From Streptomyces sp. JHA26 (GTDB lineage Bacteria > Actinomycetota > Actinomycetes > Streptomycetales > Streptomycetaceae), in assembly GCF_002005565.1 (NCBI RefSeq), contig NZ_BDJC01000006.1:1-64000 (forward strand): a stretch of 64,000 bases of DNA. Direction: 5' to 3'. Of this stretch, positions 1 through 9,179 are shown piece by piece. How positions within the stretch are numbered: the first letter of the stretch is position 1; each line of letters starts with the position of its first letter. The translations under genes and the position numbers were made by a program. Under the pieces are notes generated by a model, which made no database searches, was not told where the DNA came from, and saw nothing but the letters and a program-made list of their open reading frames with translations.

Positions 1-2
1 TT

Positions 3-578
3 TGCCCCCCGCAGGGGCGGGCCGTCGGCGGCGGGCCGGCGAGACCGCCGGTCCGGCCCGGCGCACCGCGCGCGGGCGGCGGGCCGCGTCGTCCGACCGC
101 GGTGGCGGGGCCCGGGGCGGGGGCGGGGGCTGTGCCGCGGGTCCTGCGGCGGGTGCGCGCGCTGCCCAATCCCCGGCTGACCGGGCTGGGCAGCGGTCTG
201 TTCTGCGCGGCGGTGATGGCCCTGCTCGGGTTCCTCGTCCAGGTGCTGTTCGGCGGGTCCCTGACGGTGTACGGCGTGCTGTTCCTGCCGGTGTGCGTGC
301 TCACGGCGTTCTGGGTGCGCAGGGGCGACCTGCTGACCGCGCCCGTCGTCGTGCCGATCGCCTTCGCCACGGGTCTCCTGACCGTCGCCGAGCACGGTGA
401 CGGCGTCGGCGGGCGGCTGATGGGGCTCGTGACCGCGCTGGCCACCGAGGCCGGCTGGCTGTACGGCGGGACGCTGACCGCCGGGGCGATCGCGATCGTC
501 CGGCGGATCCGGCTGGCACGTCGCCGGGCCGCCGCCGCCGCTGCTGCCACCACCGCCCGGAAGCGGCCGACCGCGTGA
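3..578 (+). CDS. DUF6542-like membrane protein (5' end off window)
   Basis: The reading frame is open from the left edge, so the true start probably lies outside the window; a GTG at 102 is the first in-frame start inside it. The N-terminal part is rich in Pro, Gly and Arg and looks disordered. It is followed by three or four hydrophobic segments (the first begins near LFCAAVMALLGFLVQVLF) and an Ala/Arg-rich cytoplasmic tail. This layout matches the DUF6542 membrane proteins that I recall beside ppgK in Streptomyces; the family call is from memory. No catalytic motif is visible and the function is unknown. It converges on ppgK, with 91 bases between them and no strong terminator. Confidence 0.6.
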   Translation, partial: CPPQGRAVGGGPARPPVRPGAPRAGGGPRRPTAVAGPGAGAGAVPRVLRRVRALPNPRLTGLGSGLFCAAVMALLGFLVQVLFGGSLTVYGVLFLPVCVLTAFWVRRGDLLTAPVVVPIAFATGLLTVAEHGDGVGGRLMGLVTALATEAGWLYGGTLTAGAIAIVRRIRLARRRAAAAAAATTARKRPTA

Positions 579-669
579 CGGCCGCCGGGTGACGGCCACC
601 GCACCCTGACGGCCGTACACACCGTGGCGGCCGTGTCCCGGCGCGTACGGCGGTCCGGGTGCCGGCCGG

Positions 670-1410
670 TCAGCCGGCCGCGTGCATCGCCGCTCCCACG
701 ATGCCGGCGTTGTTCTGCAGCTGCGCCGGGACGATCTCGGCCCGGATGCCCTCGAGGTGGTGCAGGAACTTGTGGGACTTGCGGCTGACCCCGCCGCCGA
801 TGATGAACAGCTCGGGCGAGAACAGCATCTCGACGTGGGCGAGGTACTTCCGCACGCGGTGGGCCCACTGCTCCCACGACAGGTCGTGGTCGTCCTTGGC
901 CTTGCTGGAGGCCCGCTTCTCGGCCTCATGGCCGTCCAGCTCGAGGTGGCCCAGCTCGCTGTTGGGGACGAGGACGCCGTCGGTGAAGACGGCGCTGCCG
1001 ATGCCCGTGCCGAAGGTGAGCAGGACGACCGTGCCCTGCCGGCCGCGCCCGGCGCCGAAGTGCATCTCGGCCACCCCGGCCGCGTCCGCGTCGTTGACGA
1101 CCGTGACGTCCAGTCCGCCGAGCCGCTCGCCGAACAGGGCGCGCGCGTCCGTGTCGATCCAGCTCTTGTCGACGTTGGCCGCCGTGCGGACCATGGCGCC
1201 GCCGGTGACGACGCCCGGGAAGGTGAGTCCGACCGGGCCGGTCCAGCCGAAGTGGTCGACGACCTGCTTCACCCCGTCGGCCACCCCGTCGGGGGTCGCC
1301 GGGTGCGGGGTGAGCACCTTGCAGCGCTCCTGGGCCAGATCGCCCCTGTCGAGATCCACAGGGGCGCCCTTGATCCCGGATCCGCCGATGTCCACGCCGA
1401 AGATCTGCAT
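670..1410 (-). CDS. ppgK: Polyphosphate glucokinase
   Basis: A 246-residue ROK-type sugar kinase that phosphorylates glucose using polyphosphate or ATP, feeding cytoplasmic glucose into glycolysis. The phosphate-binding motif DIGGSGIKG lies at residues 7-15, and the second glycine-rich motif is LTFGTGIGSAVF near residue 132. Between them is VVNDADAAG with the likely catalytic Asp, and GHLELDGHEAEKR follows. The combination of the GHLE motif with the acidic/basic GHEAEKR stretch is characteristic of polyphosphate glucokinases rather than ordinary ROK glucokinases. The length is normal for the actinobacterial enzyme. The gene runs in the same direction as ispH, 60 bases downstream of it. Confidence 0.93.
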   Translation of the reverse strand: MQIFGVDIGGSGIKGAPVDLDRGDLAQERCKVLTPHPATPDGVADGVKQVVDHFGWTGPVGLTFPGVVTGGAMVRTAANVDKSWIDTDARALFGERLGGLDVTVVNDADAAGVAEMHFGAGRGRQGTVVLLTFGTGIGSAVFTDGVLVPNSELGHLELDGHEAEKRASSKAKDDHDLSWEQWAHRVRKYLAHVEMLFSPELFIIGGGVSRKSHKFLHHLEGIRAEIVPAQLQNNAGIVGAAMHAAG

Positions 1411-1470
1411 GGCTCCACGTTACGACGGGCCACCGACGGTCACGTGGACACCTGGACGGTGGCCCGGCGG

Positions 1471-2478
1471 TCACGCCTCCGTCGTACCGGAGCCGCCCCG
1501 CTCGGCCACCAGTGCGGCGGCCTCCTCGCGCAGGTCGCGGCGCAGCTCCTTGGGCAGCGAGAAGGTGATCGACTCCTCGGCGGCCTTGACGATCTCCACG
1601 TCCTCGAAGCCGCGCTGCTTCAGCCACTCCAGGACCTGCTCGACCAGGACGTCCGGGACGGAGGCGCCCGAGGTGACGCCGACCGTGGTCACGTCCTCCA
1701 GCCAGGCCTCGTCGATCTCGTCGGCGAAGTCCACCAGGTGGGCGGCGCGCGCGCCGGCCTGCTTGGCGACCTCGACCAGGCGCTTGGAGTTGGAGGAGTT
1801 GCGGGAGCCGACGACGATCACCAGGTCGGCCTCGGCGCCCATCTGCTTGACCGCGAGCTGGCGGTTCTGCGTGGCGTAGCAGATGTCGTCGCTCGGCGGG
1901 GAGAGGAGCTGCGGGAACTTCTCCTTGAGCGCGTCCACGGTCTCCATCGTCTCGTCGACGGAGAGGGTGGTCTGCGACAGCCACACCACCTTCGACGGGT
2001 CGCGGACCTCGACCTTGGCGACGTCCTCGGGGCCGTCGACGAGCTGGATGTGGTCGGGGGCCTCGCCGGAGGTGCCGATGACCTCCTCGTGGCCCTCGTG
2101 GCCGATCAGGAGGATGTCGTAGTCGTCGTTCGCGAAGCGGACGGCTTCCTTGTGCACCTTGGTGACGAGGGGGCAGGTGGCGTCGATGGTGGCGAGCCGG
2201 CCGCGTTCGGCCTCCTCGTGGACGACGGGGGCGACGCCGTGCGCGGAGAACATGACGATGTTCCCCGGCGGGACCTCCTCCGTCCGCTCGACGAAGATCG
2301 CGCCCTTCTTCTCGAGGGTCTGCACGACGTACTTGTTGTGGACGATCTCGTGCCGGACGTAGACGGGGGCCCCGTACTGCTCCAGGGCCTTCTCGACGGC
2401 GATCACGGCGCGGTCCACACCCGCGCAGTAGCCACGGGGGGCGGCGAGCAGGACACGGCGGCCAGGCGAAGCGGTCAT
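1471..2478 (-). CDS. ispH: 4-hydroxy-3-methylbut-2-enyl diphosphate reductase
   Basis: Catalyses the last step of the MEP isoprenoid pathway, reducing HMBPP to IPP and DMAPP with a [4Fe-4S] cluster. The three conserved cluster cysteines are visible in [11 protein letters not shown] near the N-terminus, [11 protein letters not shown] and [11 protein letters not shown]. The substrate-binding histidine motifs ([17 protein letters not shown]) and the late SGASVP motif are also present. About 335 residues is normal for the family. The start is taken at ATG 2478 (MTASPGRR); an in-frame ATG at 2487 would add MGA, and neither has a strong Shine-Dalgarno sequence. The open frame continues far upstream, but as the antisense shadow of the permease gene. 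Confidence 0.95.
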   Translation of the reverse strand: MTASPGRRVLLAAPRGYCAGVDRAVIAVEKALEQYGAPVYVRHEIVHNKYVVQTLEKKGAIFVERTEEVPPGNIVMFSAHGVAPVVHEEAERGRLATIDATCPLVTKVHKEAVRFANDDYDILLIGHEGHEEVIGTSGEAPDHIQLVDGPEDVAKVEVRDPSKVVWLSQTTLSVDETMETVDALKEKFPQLLSPPSDDICYATQNRQLAVKQMGAEADLVIVVGSRNSSNSKRLVEVAKQAGARAAHLVDFADEIDEAWLEDVTTVGVTSGASVPDVLVEQVLEWLKQRGFEDVEIVKAAEESITFSLPKELRRDLREEAAALVAERGGSGTTEA

Positions 2479-2604
2479 GGCACCCATCGTAAGGCCGCGT
2501 TCGGCGGGTGAGAGATCGCGTGGACGCGGCGTCGGCGGGGACACTGGCGGGGACGTTCCGAGGCACAGTCCGAGGCACAGGTGCGATGCGCTGGCGGAGG
2601 CACG

Positions 2605-3972
2605 ATGTCCGAGTCCGGTACGACGGCCCCCGGGGCCGGTGGGGAACACGAGCTGAGGCGCAGCCTGGGCTTCAGGGACCTGGTGGTCTACGGTCTGCTG
2701 TTCATCGCGCCCATGGCGCCGGTCGGCGTCTTCGGCACCCTGGACGCCAAGTCGCACGGGGCGGTGGCGCTCGTCTACCTCGTCGCCACGGTCGCGATGG
2801 CGTTCACCGCCTTCAGCTACGCCCAGATGGTGCGGGTGGTCCCCCGGGCGGGGTCGGTGTTCGCCTACGCGCGCGCGGGGCTCGGCGACGGGGCCGGGTT
2901 CGTCGCCGGGTGGATGGCGATGCTGGACTACGTCCTGATCCCGGCGGTGGCCTACCTGTTCTCCGGCATCGCCATGGAGGCCCTGGTCCCGGAGGTGTCG
3001 CGGTGGGTGTGGACGGCGCTCGCGGTGGCCGTCACGACGGCGCTGAACCTGTGGGGGGTGCGGGCGGCGGCCCGGGTGGGCTTCCTGGTGCTGGCGATGG
3101 AGGTCGCGGTCCTGCTGGTGTTCGTGGCGGCGGCGATCGTGGTCCTCGCGCGCGACGGGGCCGAGCGGGGCTGGCTGTCGCCGCTGTCCGGGGACGGCAC
3201 GCAGGGGGCGTTCGCACTGTCGGCGGTGGTCGGCGCGGTGTCGATGGCGGTGCTGTCGTACCTGGGCTTCGACGCGATCGCGACGTTCGCGGAGGAGGTC
3301 ACCGGCGGGTCGGCGAAGGTGGCGCGGGCGCTGCTGTTCTGCCTGGCGCTGGCGGGTGTGCTGTTCGTGGCGCAGACGTATCTGGTGGCGCTGCTGGAGC
3401 CGGTGTCGTCGGCGCGGCTGGCGGCGGAGCCGGGGCGGCAGGGGTCGGCGTTCTACGACGCGGTGGACTCGTCCGTGGGGACGTGGCTGCACGACCTGGT
3501 GGCGGTGAGCAAGGCGATCGGCGCGGCGTTCGCCGCGCTGGCCGGGCAGGCCGCGGCCGGGCGGCTGCTGTTCGCGATGGGCCGCGACCGGCGGCTGCCG
3601 GGGGCGCTGTCGCGCACGGACGGCGGGGTGCCGCGGGTGGCGCTGCTGGTCGCGGCCGTGATCACTCTGGTGGCGGCGGTGTGGGCGGCGCGGCGGGACG
3701 ACGGCCTCGACCACCTGGTGTCGGTGGTCGACGTCGGCGCGCTGACCGCGTTCACGCTGCTGCACGCGAGCGTGGTGGGCTGGTTCGCGGTCCGGCGCCG
3801 CGGGGGTCCGGTGAGCTGGTGGCGGCATGTGCTGGTGCCGGTGCTCGGCGCGGCCGTCACGGTCGCGGTGATCGTGGAGGCCTCGGGGACCGCGCGGGTG
3901 GTGGGGGCGGTCTGGCTGGTGATCGGCCTGGTGGTCCTGGCGGTGCAGGGGCGGAGTCGGGTGGGGGCGTGA
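2605..3972 (+). CDS. APC-family amino acid permease
   Basis: A 455-residue integral membrane protein of the amino acid-polyamine-organocation superfamily, expected to transport an amino acid or amine across the cytoplasmic membrane. About twelve hydrophobic segments can be followed. The N-terminal [20 protein letters not shown], with the first-helix region of the APC fold, and the later [14 protein letters not shown] segment are typical of the family. The ATG at 2605 is preceded by GGAGG at suitable spacing, so it is preferred to the upstream GTG at 2581. It diverges from ispH across a short intergenic region. The substrate cannot be told from the sequence. Confidence 0.85.
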   Translation: MSESGTTAPGAGGEHELRRSLGFRDLVVYGLLFIAPMAPVGVFGTLDAKSHGAVALVYLVATVAMAFTAFSYAQMVRVVPRAGSVFAYARAGLGDGAGFVAGWMAMLDYVLIPAVAYLFSGIAMEALVPEVSRWVWTALAVAVTTALNLWGVRAAARVGFLVLAMEVAVLLVFVAAAIVVLARDGAERGWLSPLSGDGTQGAFALSAVVGAVSMAVLSYLGFDAIATFAEEVTGGSAKVARALLFCLALAGVLFVAQTYLVALLEPVSSARLAAEPGRQGSAFYDAVDSSVGTWLHDLVAVSKAIGAAFAALAGQAAAGRLLFAMGRDRRLPGALSRTDGGVPRVALLVAAVITLVAAVWAARRDDGLDHLVSVVDVGALTAFTLLHASVVGWFAVRRRGGPVSWWRHVLVPVLGAAVTVAVIVEASGTARVVGAVWLVIGLVVLAVQGRSRVGA

Positions 3973-4070
3973 GGGCGCCCCGCCTCCCACGTGCGCGCGG
4001 GCGGACGGCCGGGGCCGCGGGCGTGTCCGGACGGGGACCGTTGTCGTATCCGGCCGTTACGCTCGGGCGC

Positions 4071-5279
4071 ATGGCTGCGAACACGTCCCCCGAAGCCCCC
4101 CTGCCCGTCGGCGAGGTGTCACGGCTGATCGGGGGCTGGATCGACCGGCTCGGCGCGGTGTGGGTCGAGGGACAGATCACGCAGTTGTCGCGGCGTCCGG
4201 GCGCCGGGGTGGTGTTCCTGACGCTGCGCGACCCGTCGTACGACATCTCCGTGAGCGTGACCTGCTACCGCCAGGTGTTCGACGCGGTGGCGGACGTGGT
4301 CGGCGAGGGCGCCCGCGTGGTCGTGCACGCCAAGCCGGAGTGGTACGCGCCGCGCGGGCAGCTGTCCCTGCGGGCCGCCGAGATCAAGCCGGTCGGCGTC
4401 GGGGAGCTGCTCGCGCGGCTGGAGCAGCTGAAGAAGTCGCTCGCGCGCGAGGGCCTGTTCGCGCCGGAGCGGAAGAAGCCGCTGCCCTTCCTGCCGCAGC
4501 TGATCGGCCTGGTCTGCGGGCGGGCCTCCGCGGCCGAGCGGGACGTGCTGGAGAACGCCCGCAGCCGCTGGCCCGCCGTCCGCTTCGAGGTGCGCAACGT
4601 CCCCGTGCAGGGGGTGCACGCCGTGCCGCAGGTGGTGCAGGCGGTGAAGGAGCTGGACGCGAGGGACGACGTGGACGTGATCGTCGTCGCGCGCGGCGGC
4701 GGCAGCGTGGAGGACCTGCTGCCGTTCTCCGACGAGCAGCTGGTCCGGGCGGTCGCCGCCTGCCGTACGCCGGTCGTCTCGGCGATCGGGCACGAGCCGG
4801 ACACGCCCCTGCTGGACCTCGTCGCCGACCTGCGCGCCTCCACACCGACCGACGCCGCGAAGAAGGTCGTACCGGACGTCGGCGAGGAGTACGAGCGGGT
4901 GCGGCTGCTGCGGGACCGGGCGCGGCGGTGCGTGGCGGCGTTCGTCGACCGCGAGGAGCGGGGGCTGGCCCACGCGCTGTCCCGGCCGTCGGTCCAGGAC
5001 CCGTACCGGATGGTCGACGAGCGGGCCGAGCAGGTGACGGCCCTGCTGGAGCGGGGGCGCCGCACGCTGCGGCACCAGCTCGACCGGGCCGACTCCGAGC
5101 TGACGCACACGCACGCGCGCGTGGTGGCCCTCTCCCCCGCCGCGACCCTCCAGCGCGGGTACGCCGTGCTGCAGCGGTCCGACGGCCGCGCGGTGCGGGA
5201 CCCGGGCGAGGTGGAGCCGGGCGAGACGCTGCGCGCGCGCGTGTCCGAGGGTGATTTCTCCGTACGAGTCGACGCATAG
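4071..5279 (+). CDS. xseA: Exodeoxyribonuclease VII large subunit
   Basis: The large, catalytic subunit of exonuclease VII, which degrades single-stranded DNA from both ends. An OB-fold domain occupies roughly residues 12-110 ([15 protein letters not shown] onward). The catalytic domain follows, with the signature [13 protein letters not shown] and the motif [20 protein letters not shown], then TPTDAA. A coiled-coil-like C-terminal region is followed by the final LQRGYAVL motif. At 402 residues it is slightly short but normal for actinobacteria. ATG 4071 begins [10 protein letters not shown]; no strong ribosome-binding site is seen. The stop is nine bases before xseB, so the two subunits form one operon. 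Confidence 0.95.
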   Translation: MAANTSPEAPLPVGEVSRLIGGWIDRLGAVWVEGQITQLSRRPGAGVVFLTLRDPSYDISVSVTCYRQVFDAVADVVGEGARVVVHAKPEWYAPRGQLSLRAAEIKPVGVGELLARLEQLKKSLAREGLFAPERKKPLPFLPQLIGLVCGRASAAERDVLENARSRWPAVRFEVRNVPVQGVHAVPQVVQAVKELDARDDVDVIVVARGGGSVEDLLPFSDEQLVRAVAACRTPVVSAIGHEPDTPLLDLVADLRASTPTDAAKKVVPDVGEEYERVRLLRDRARRCVAAFVDREERGLAHALSRPSVQDPYRMVDERAEQVTALLERGRRTLRHQLDRADSELTHTHARVVALSPAATLQRGYAVLQRSDGRAVRDPGEVEPGETLRARVSEGDFSVRVDA

Positions 5280-5288
5280 GGTGAGTGG

Positions 5289-5534
5289 ATGACCAGCGAG
5301 GTGGAGCAACCGGCGGCCGTGTCCGAGACGCTCGGGTACGAGCAGGCGCGGGACGAGCTGATCGAGGTCGTACGGCGGCTGGAGGCCGGCGGCACGACCC
5401 TGGAGGAGTCCCTCGCCCTGTGGGAGCGGGGCGAGGAGCTGGCGAAGGTGTGCCGGCGGTGGCTGGAGGGCGCCCGCGCCCGCCTGGACGCGGCGCTGGC
5501 CGAGGAGACCGGGGAGCAGGACGAGGACGCCTAG
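5289..5534 (+). CDS. xseB: Exodeoxyribonuclease VII small subunit
   Basis: An 81-residue helical protein that matches the XseB family: [20 protein letters not shown] followed by the hallmark [19 protein letters not shown]. Several copies bind each large subunit and are needed for a stable exonuclease VII. It starts nine bases after the xseA stop and is followed by a pyrimidine-rich stretch (5535-5580) rather than a clear hairpin. The acidic C-terminus is usual for the family. Confidence 0.93.
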   Translation: MTSEVEQPAAVSETLGYEQARDELIEVVRRLEAGGTTLEESLALWERGEELAKVCRRWLEGARARLDAALAEETGEQDEDA

Positions 5535-5590
5535 CGCCCTCCCGCTCCCCCTCCCCCTTCTCCCCCTGGCCCCGGCGTCCCTCTTGCCCC

Positions 5591-5803
5591 CTACTTCCCG
5601 CTGTCCTCGGCGAGCGTGTGGGCGACGAGCGCGTTGGCGTGTCCGTGGCCCAGTCCGTGCTCGGTCTTGAGCCAGGTGACGAGTTCCATGTGCTTGGTGA
5701 GCGGCGAGGAGCGGATCAGCTCCTTCCACTCCGTGATCGGCCGACCGTACTTCTTCTCGATCGACGGGAAGTAGGAAGCGGGGCCCTTGACGGCGTCGGT
5801 CAT
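5591..5803 (-). CDS. DUF4287-family small protein
   Basis: A 70-residue cytoplasmic protein. The sequence YFPSIEKKYGRPITEWKEL followed by HMELVTWLKTEHGLGHGHAN is the DUF4287 signature; homologues often carry it fused to a DUF1801-like domain, but here it stands alone. No enzymatic motif is known. ATG 5803 is chosen because the family starts with the short lead-in before PASYFPSIEKKYG; the frame extends further upstream without family similarity. It converges on xseB. The 310 bases between it and the next gene at 6114 hold two promoters and inverted repeats described separately. Confidence 0.82.
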   Translation of the reverse strand: MTDAVKGPASYFPSIEKKYGRPITEWKELIRSSPLTKHMELVTWLKTEHGLGHGHANALVAHTLAEDSGK

Positions 5804-6019
5804 GTCTGCGCGGTCCCATCCGTGTGAGGTGCGGTCTGTGCTGGATAGGACTGCGGCCGGCGGGCGAAGTGATCGCCCGCCGGACGTGATGTGTGTCACT
5901 TCCGTCACTCCGCCTCCGGAGCCCTCCGTTCCCGTCCGCCCCACAGAGGGCCGCGGACCCACTCACCCCCCCGTCGCCCCGGTGACCGCGTGAACCGGAT
6001 CACTGCCGGGACGACTTTG

Positions 6020-6048
6020 GTTGAAGCTTGAACTTCCTTGCCGTAAGG
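6020..6048. promoter_or_regulatory. Candidate operator upstream of nitroreductase gene
   Basis: Bases 6020-6033 form a 14-bp palindrome broken only at one symmetric pair (GTTNAAGCTTNAAC). Bases 6036-6048 form CCTT-N5-AAGG. Both lie 66-94 bases before the nitroreductase start, a position consistent with a promoter operator. The regulator is unknown, and MerR- or MarR-type binding is only a guess. The rest of the 5804-6113 gap shows nothing else recognisable. Confidence 0.4.
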
Positions 6049-6113
6049 TCGTCGCCGTCAACGGCTCCCGCGCCGAACCGCGCGGGCCGACGCACACCCC
6101 AGGAAGTTCACGC

Positions 6114-6704
6114 ATGTCTCTCGTTCTCGACCCCGCCGCCCAGGACCTGCTGTTCCGCGAGGCCCGCACCGCCAACACCTTCACCGACGAGCCGGTGACC
6201 GACGAGCAGGTGCAGGCGATCTACGACCTGGTCAAGTACGGCCCGACCGCCTTCAACCAGTCCCCGCTGCGCATCACGCTGGTCCGCTCCCCCGAGGCCC
6301 GCGAGCGCCTGGTGAAGCACATGGCCGAGGGCAACCGGCCCAAGACCGCCGCCGCCCCGCTGGTCGCGATCCTGTCGGCCGACAACGAGTTCCACGAGGA
6401 GCTGCCGCAGCTCTTCCCGCACTTCCCCGAGGCCAAGGACGCCTTCTTCAGCGAGCGCCCCGTGCGTGAGGGTGCCGCCACGCTGAACGCCGCCCTGCAG
6501 GCCGCGTACTTCATCGTCGGCGTCCGCGCCGCGGGCCTGGCCGCCGGCCCGATGACCGGCCTCGACTTCGAGGGCGTCCGCAAGGAGTTCCTGGACGACG
6601 ACCACACCCCGCTGATGGTCGTCAACATCGGCCGCCCGGGCCCGGACGCCTGGTTCCCGCGCTCCCCGCGCCTGTCGTACGAGCAGGTCGTCACCACCGT
6701 CTGA
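6114..6704 (+). CDS. RutE/HadB-like nitroreductase family protein
   Basis: A 196-residue FMN-dependent nitroreductase-fold protein. It resembles the malonic semialdehyde reductase (RutE) subgroup: FREARTANTFTDEPVTDEQV, then YDLVKYGPTAFNQSPLRI, which is the subgroup's typical FMN- and substrate-contacting motif, and GPMTGLDFEGV towards the C-terminus. It would reduce small aldehydes, quinones or nitro compounds with NAD(P)H in the cytoplasm. ATG 6114 has AGGAAG about eight bases upstream. No other rut genes are near, so a role in pyrimidine breakdown is not supported. It ends before a strong shared terminator. Confidence 0.85.
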   Translation: MSLVLDPAAQDLLFREARTANTFTDEPVTDEQVQAIYDLVKYGPTAFNQSPLRITLVRSPEARERLVKHMAEGNRPKTAAAPLVAILSADNEFHEELPQLFPHFPEAKDAFFSERPVREGAATLNAALQAAYFIVGVRAAGLAAGPMTGLDFEGVRKEFLDDDHTPLMVVNIGRPGPDAWFPRSPRLSYEQVVTTV

Positions 6705-6732
6705 GACGGCGCCCGCGCCACGGCGCGGTCAC

Positions 6733-6778
6733 CGTACGACGAAGGCCCCCGGCACGCGCCGGGGGCCTTCGTCGTACG
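6733..6778. terminator. Bidirectional hairpin terminator
   Basis: A perfect 21-bp stem (6733-6753 pairing with 6758-6778) closes a four-base loop between the convergent nitroreductase and DUF4245 genes. The symmetry and position suggest that it stops transcription from both sides. Confidence 0.85.
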
Positions 6779-6795
6779 CGGGTCGCGACCGGCGC

Positions 6796-7329
6796 TCAGC
6801 CCGTCTTCAGCGCCCCCGCCATGTCGGCCAGCTGCTCGAACGACCCGGTGCCCACCACCGCGGTCGTCGCGCCCTTGACGCCGTCCGTGTCCTGGAGCAC
6901 CAGCGCGTCGTACCGGCCGCCCTCGTACCGGGTCCACGTCCGGCCGCCGATCCGCTCGGTGGTGTCGGTCTTCCGCCCGCCCTGGCTGGCCTCCTCGATG
7001 AAGGCGGCCGGCTTCCCGGTGGACTGCTCGACCGCCACGTACTCGCCGTCGGGGGCGCGGAAGCCCAGGTGCCAGGCGTCGAAGTCGTCGCCGCGGAACC
7101 GCACGGAGGTCGGCTTCCAGTCCTCGGACAGCCCCACCGGCGCCGCGATCGGGTACGACGCGGCACGGCGCGCGGTGAGCAGCTCGACCCGGTAGTCCAC
7201 CCGCTTGATGTCGGGCTCCCCCTCGTCGTGCGGGATGAAGAGCCACATGCCCAGCCCCACGAGCACGATGACCCCCAGGGAGAGGATCATGTCCCGGGCC
7301 GTCTTCTGCTTGCCTTTCGTACCTGCCAC
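6796..7329 (-). CDS. DUF4245 membrane-anchored protein
   Basis: A 177-residue protein with a short basic N-terminus, one membrane segment ([20 protein letters not shown], about residues 14-33) and an extracytoplasmic domain of about 140 residues. The phrases [13 protein letters not shown] and [18 protein letters not shown] are typical of DUF4245. The function is unknown. The start is GTG 7329 ([13 protein letters not shown]), which gives the usual family N-terminus; an ATG 33 bases upstream is possible. It is divergent from glpX, an arrangement I recall in other Streptomyces. Confidence 0.8.
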   Translation of the reverse strand: MAGTKGKQKTARDMILSLGVIVLVGLGMWLFIPHDEGEPDIKRVDYRVELLTARRAASYPIAAPVGLSEDWKPTSVRFRGDDFDAWHLGFRAPDGEYVAVEQSTGKPAAFIEEASQGGRKTDTTERIGGRTWTRYEGGRYDALVLQDTDGVKGATTAVVGTGSFEQLADMAGALKTG

Positions 7330-7453
7330 GTCCCTATCGTCGCAGGTCCCCGAACTGCTCATCCGTGGGGTCCCCTGCTCATTCTGTCGTACTGGCGATA
7401 GAGTGCGCTCATACCCTCATCCGGCCGTCGTCGTATCAGAAAGGTGCGCTCCG

Positions 7454-8488
7454 ATGACCGAGCATCATCATCTGCCGTCCGAACTGGACGTCCCCTCAGA
7501 GGCCCCCGACCGCAACCTCGCCCTGGAGCTGGTCCGGGTCACCGAGGCCGCGGCGATGGCCGCCGGCCGCTGGGTCGGGCGCGGTGACAAGAACGGCGCC
7601 GACGGTGCCGCGGTCCGCGCCATGCGCACCCTCGTCTCCACCGTCTCGATGAACGGCGTCGTCGTCATCGGCGAGGGCGAGAAGGACGAGGCCCCGATGC
7701 TCTTCAACGGGGAGCGGGTCGGGGACGGCACCGGTGCCGAGGTCGACATCGCCGTCGACCCGATCGACGGGACCACGCTGACCGCCAAGGGCATGACCAA
7801 CGCGATCGCCGTGCTGGCCGCCGCCGAGCGCGGCTCCATGTTCGACCCGTCGGCCGTGTTCTACATGGACAAGCTGGTCACCGGTCCGGAGGCCGCCGAC
7901 TTCGTCGACATCAACGCCCCCGTGTCCGTGAACATCCGCCGGGTCGCCAAGGCCAAGCGCCGCACCCCCGAGGACGTCACCGTCGTCATCCTCGACCGGC
8001 CCCGGCACCAGGGCCTGATCAAGGAGGTCCGGGAGACCGGCGCCCGGATCAAGCTGATCTCCGACGGTGACGTGGCCGGCTCCATCCTGGCGCTGCGCGA
8101 GGGCACCGGCATCGACCTGCTGCTCGGCATCGGCGGCACGCCGGAGGGCATCATCTCGGCCTGCGCCGTGAAGTGCCTGGGCGGCACGATCCAGGGCAAG
8201 CTGTGGCCCAAGGACGACGAGGAACGGCAGCGCGCGATCGACGCCGGACACGACCTGGACCGGGTGCTGACCACCGACGACCTGGTCTCCGGGGACAACG
8301 TCTTCTTCGTCGCGACCGGCATCACCGACGGCGAGCTGCTGCGCGGGGTGCGGTACCGGTCCGAGACGGCCACGACCGACTCGATCGTGATGCGGTCGAA
8401 GTCGGGCACGGTGCGGCGGATCGACTCCGAGCACCGACTGAGCAAGCTGCGGGCCTACAGCGCGATCGACTTCGACCGGGCGAAGTGA
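7454..8488 (+). CDS. glpX: Class II fructose-1,6-bisphosphatase
   Basis: A 344-residue gluconeogenic enzyme converting fructose 1,6-bisphosphate to fructose 6-phosphate. Class II hallmarks are [11 protein letters not shown] with metal-binding acidic residues (about residues 77-87), [13 protein letters not shown] (about 99-111) and, later, [18 protein letters not shown]. The length matches GlpX proteins, and no class I FBPase is visible here. The start at ATG 7454 has AAGG about ten bases upstream. It is followed by a palindromic intergenic repeat and a terminator before the convergent wbl gene. Confidence 0.95.
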   Translation: MTEHHHLPSELDVPSEAPDRNLALELVRVTEAAAMAAGRWVGRGDKNGADGAAVRAMRTLVSTVSMNGVVVIGEGEKDEAPMLFNGERVGDGTGAEVDIAVDPIDGTTLTAKGMTNAIAVLAAAERGSMFDPSAVFYMDKLVTGPEAADFVDINAPVSVNIRRVAKAKRRTPEDVTVVILDRPRHQGLIKEVRETGARIKLISDGDVAGSILALREGTGIDLLLGIGGTPEGIISACAVKCLGGTIQGKLWPKDDEERQRAIDAGHDLDRVLTTDDLVSGDNVFFVATGITDGELLRGVRYRSETATTDSIVMRSKSGTVRRIDSEHRLSKLRAYSAIDFDRAK

Positions 8489-8540
8489 CGCCGTCGGTCT
8501 CGCGGGGCGCACTCTGGAGCGGGGAGTGCCGGCGCGCGGC

Positions 8541-8612
8541 GGGTGCGGTAGTGCCGTGGCTGGTCGCGCCCGCGCGGCGGAGCCGCACATGTCACAGCCC
8601 CGCGCCCCTGGG
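8541..8612. repeat. Palindromic GC-rich intergenic repeat
   Basis: The segment contains nested complementary blocks (GTGCGG at 8543-8548 with CCGCAC at 8583-8588, and inner CGCG/GGCGG pairing). It has the look of the palindromic sequence that recurs between genes across Streptomyces genomes. Recognition is from memory and no second copy lies in this window. Confidence 0.4.
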
Positions 8613-8650
8613 TGAGCCGCCCTGCCCGGCGTGACAAAACCGACGCGACA

Positions 8651-8682
8651 AAAGGCGCCCCCTGTGCGGAGGGGGCGCCTTT
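8651..8682. terminator. Bidirectional hairpin terminator
   Basis: A 12-bp stem (8651-8662 with 8671-8682) has A-rich and T-rich ends on either side, so each strand ends in a short U run. It lies between the convergent glpX and wbl genes. Confidence 0.8.
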
Positions 8683-8695
8683 GCCGTGTCGGAGG

Positions 8696-9076
8696 TCAGC
8701 CGGCCGCGGCTATGCGGCCCGCCGCCGTGCGGGCCGTCTTCTTCAGCTCCAGGTCGCGACGGCGACGGCGGGCGAGGACCACGCGGCGTTCGGCGGCGGT
8801 GAGGCCGCCCCAGACGCCGTAGGGCTCGGGCTGCAGGAGCGCGTGCTCGCGGCATTCGACCATGACCGGGCAGCGGGCGCACACGCGCTTGGCCGCCTCC
8901 TCGCGGGAGAGCCGGGCGGCGGTGGGTTCCTTGGAGGGTGCGAAGAACAGTCCGGCCTCGTCGCGCCGGCACACCGCCTCGGTGTGCCACGGAGCGTCTT
9001 GGTCCCTGTCCCGCACGGGTACCCGCTGGGCCGGAACGGCGGCTACCTGCAGGGACGAATGCGGCGGTTGCAGCAC
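8696..9076 (-). CDS. WhiB-family [4Fe-4S] regulator (Wbl)
   Basis: A 126-residue WhiB-like protein. Four cysteines in the family pattern are present: one in EAVCRRDE, then CARC, then C five residues later in MVEC. The turn motif GVWGGLTAAERR and a basic C-terminus rich in Arg/Lys follow. Such proteins bind an iron-sulphur cluster and usually partner with the principal sigma factor to control development or redox responses. The start is GTG 9076 with GGAG six bases upstream. The position next to glpX and the fumarases agrees with S. coelicolor wblI (recollection), but I leave the symbol open. Confidence 0.9.
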   Translation of the reverse strand: MLQPPHSSLQVAAVPAQRVPVRDRDQDAPWHTEAVCRRDEAGLFFAPSKEPTAARLSREEAAKRVCARCPVMVECREHALLQPEPYGVWGGLTAAERRVVLARRRRRDLELKKTARTAAGRIAAAG

Positions 9077-9179
9077 GGTCTACTCCTGACGACGGCTTCG
9101 CGAGCGAGAGACGATGCGTCAGGCTTACCCGCTGTGCGCGCGCCTATGCACAGGGTTCCCCACCGTGCCCGGCGCCGCG

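Noticed and set aside
2479..3990. Upstream extension of the ispH frame to about 839 codons
   Set aside because: The extra part is the shadow of the permease gene; IspH similarity begins at MTASPGRR.
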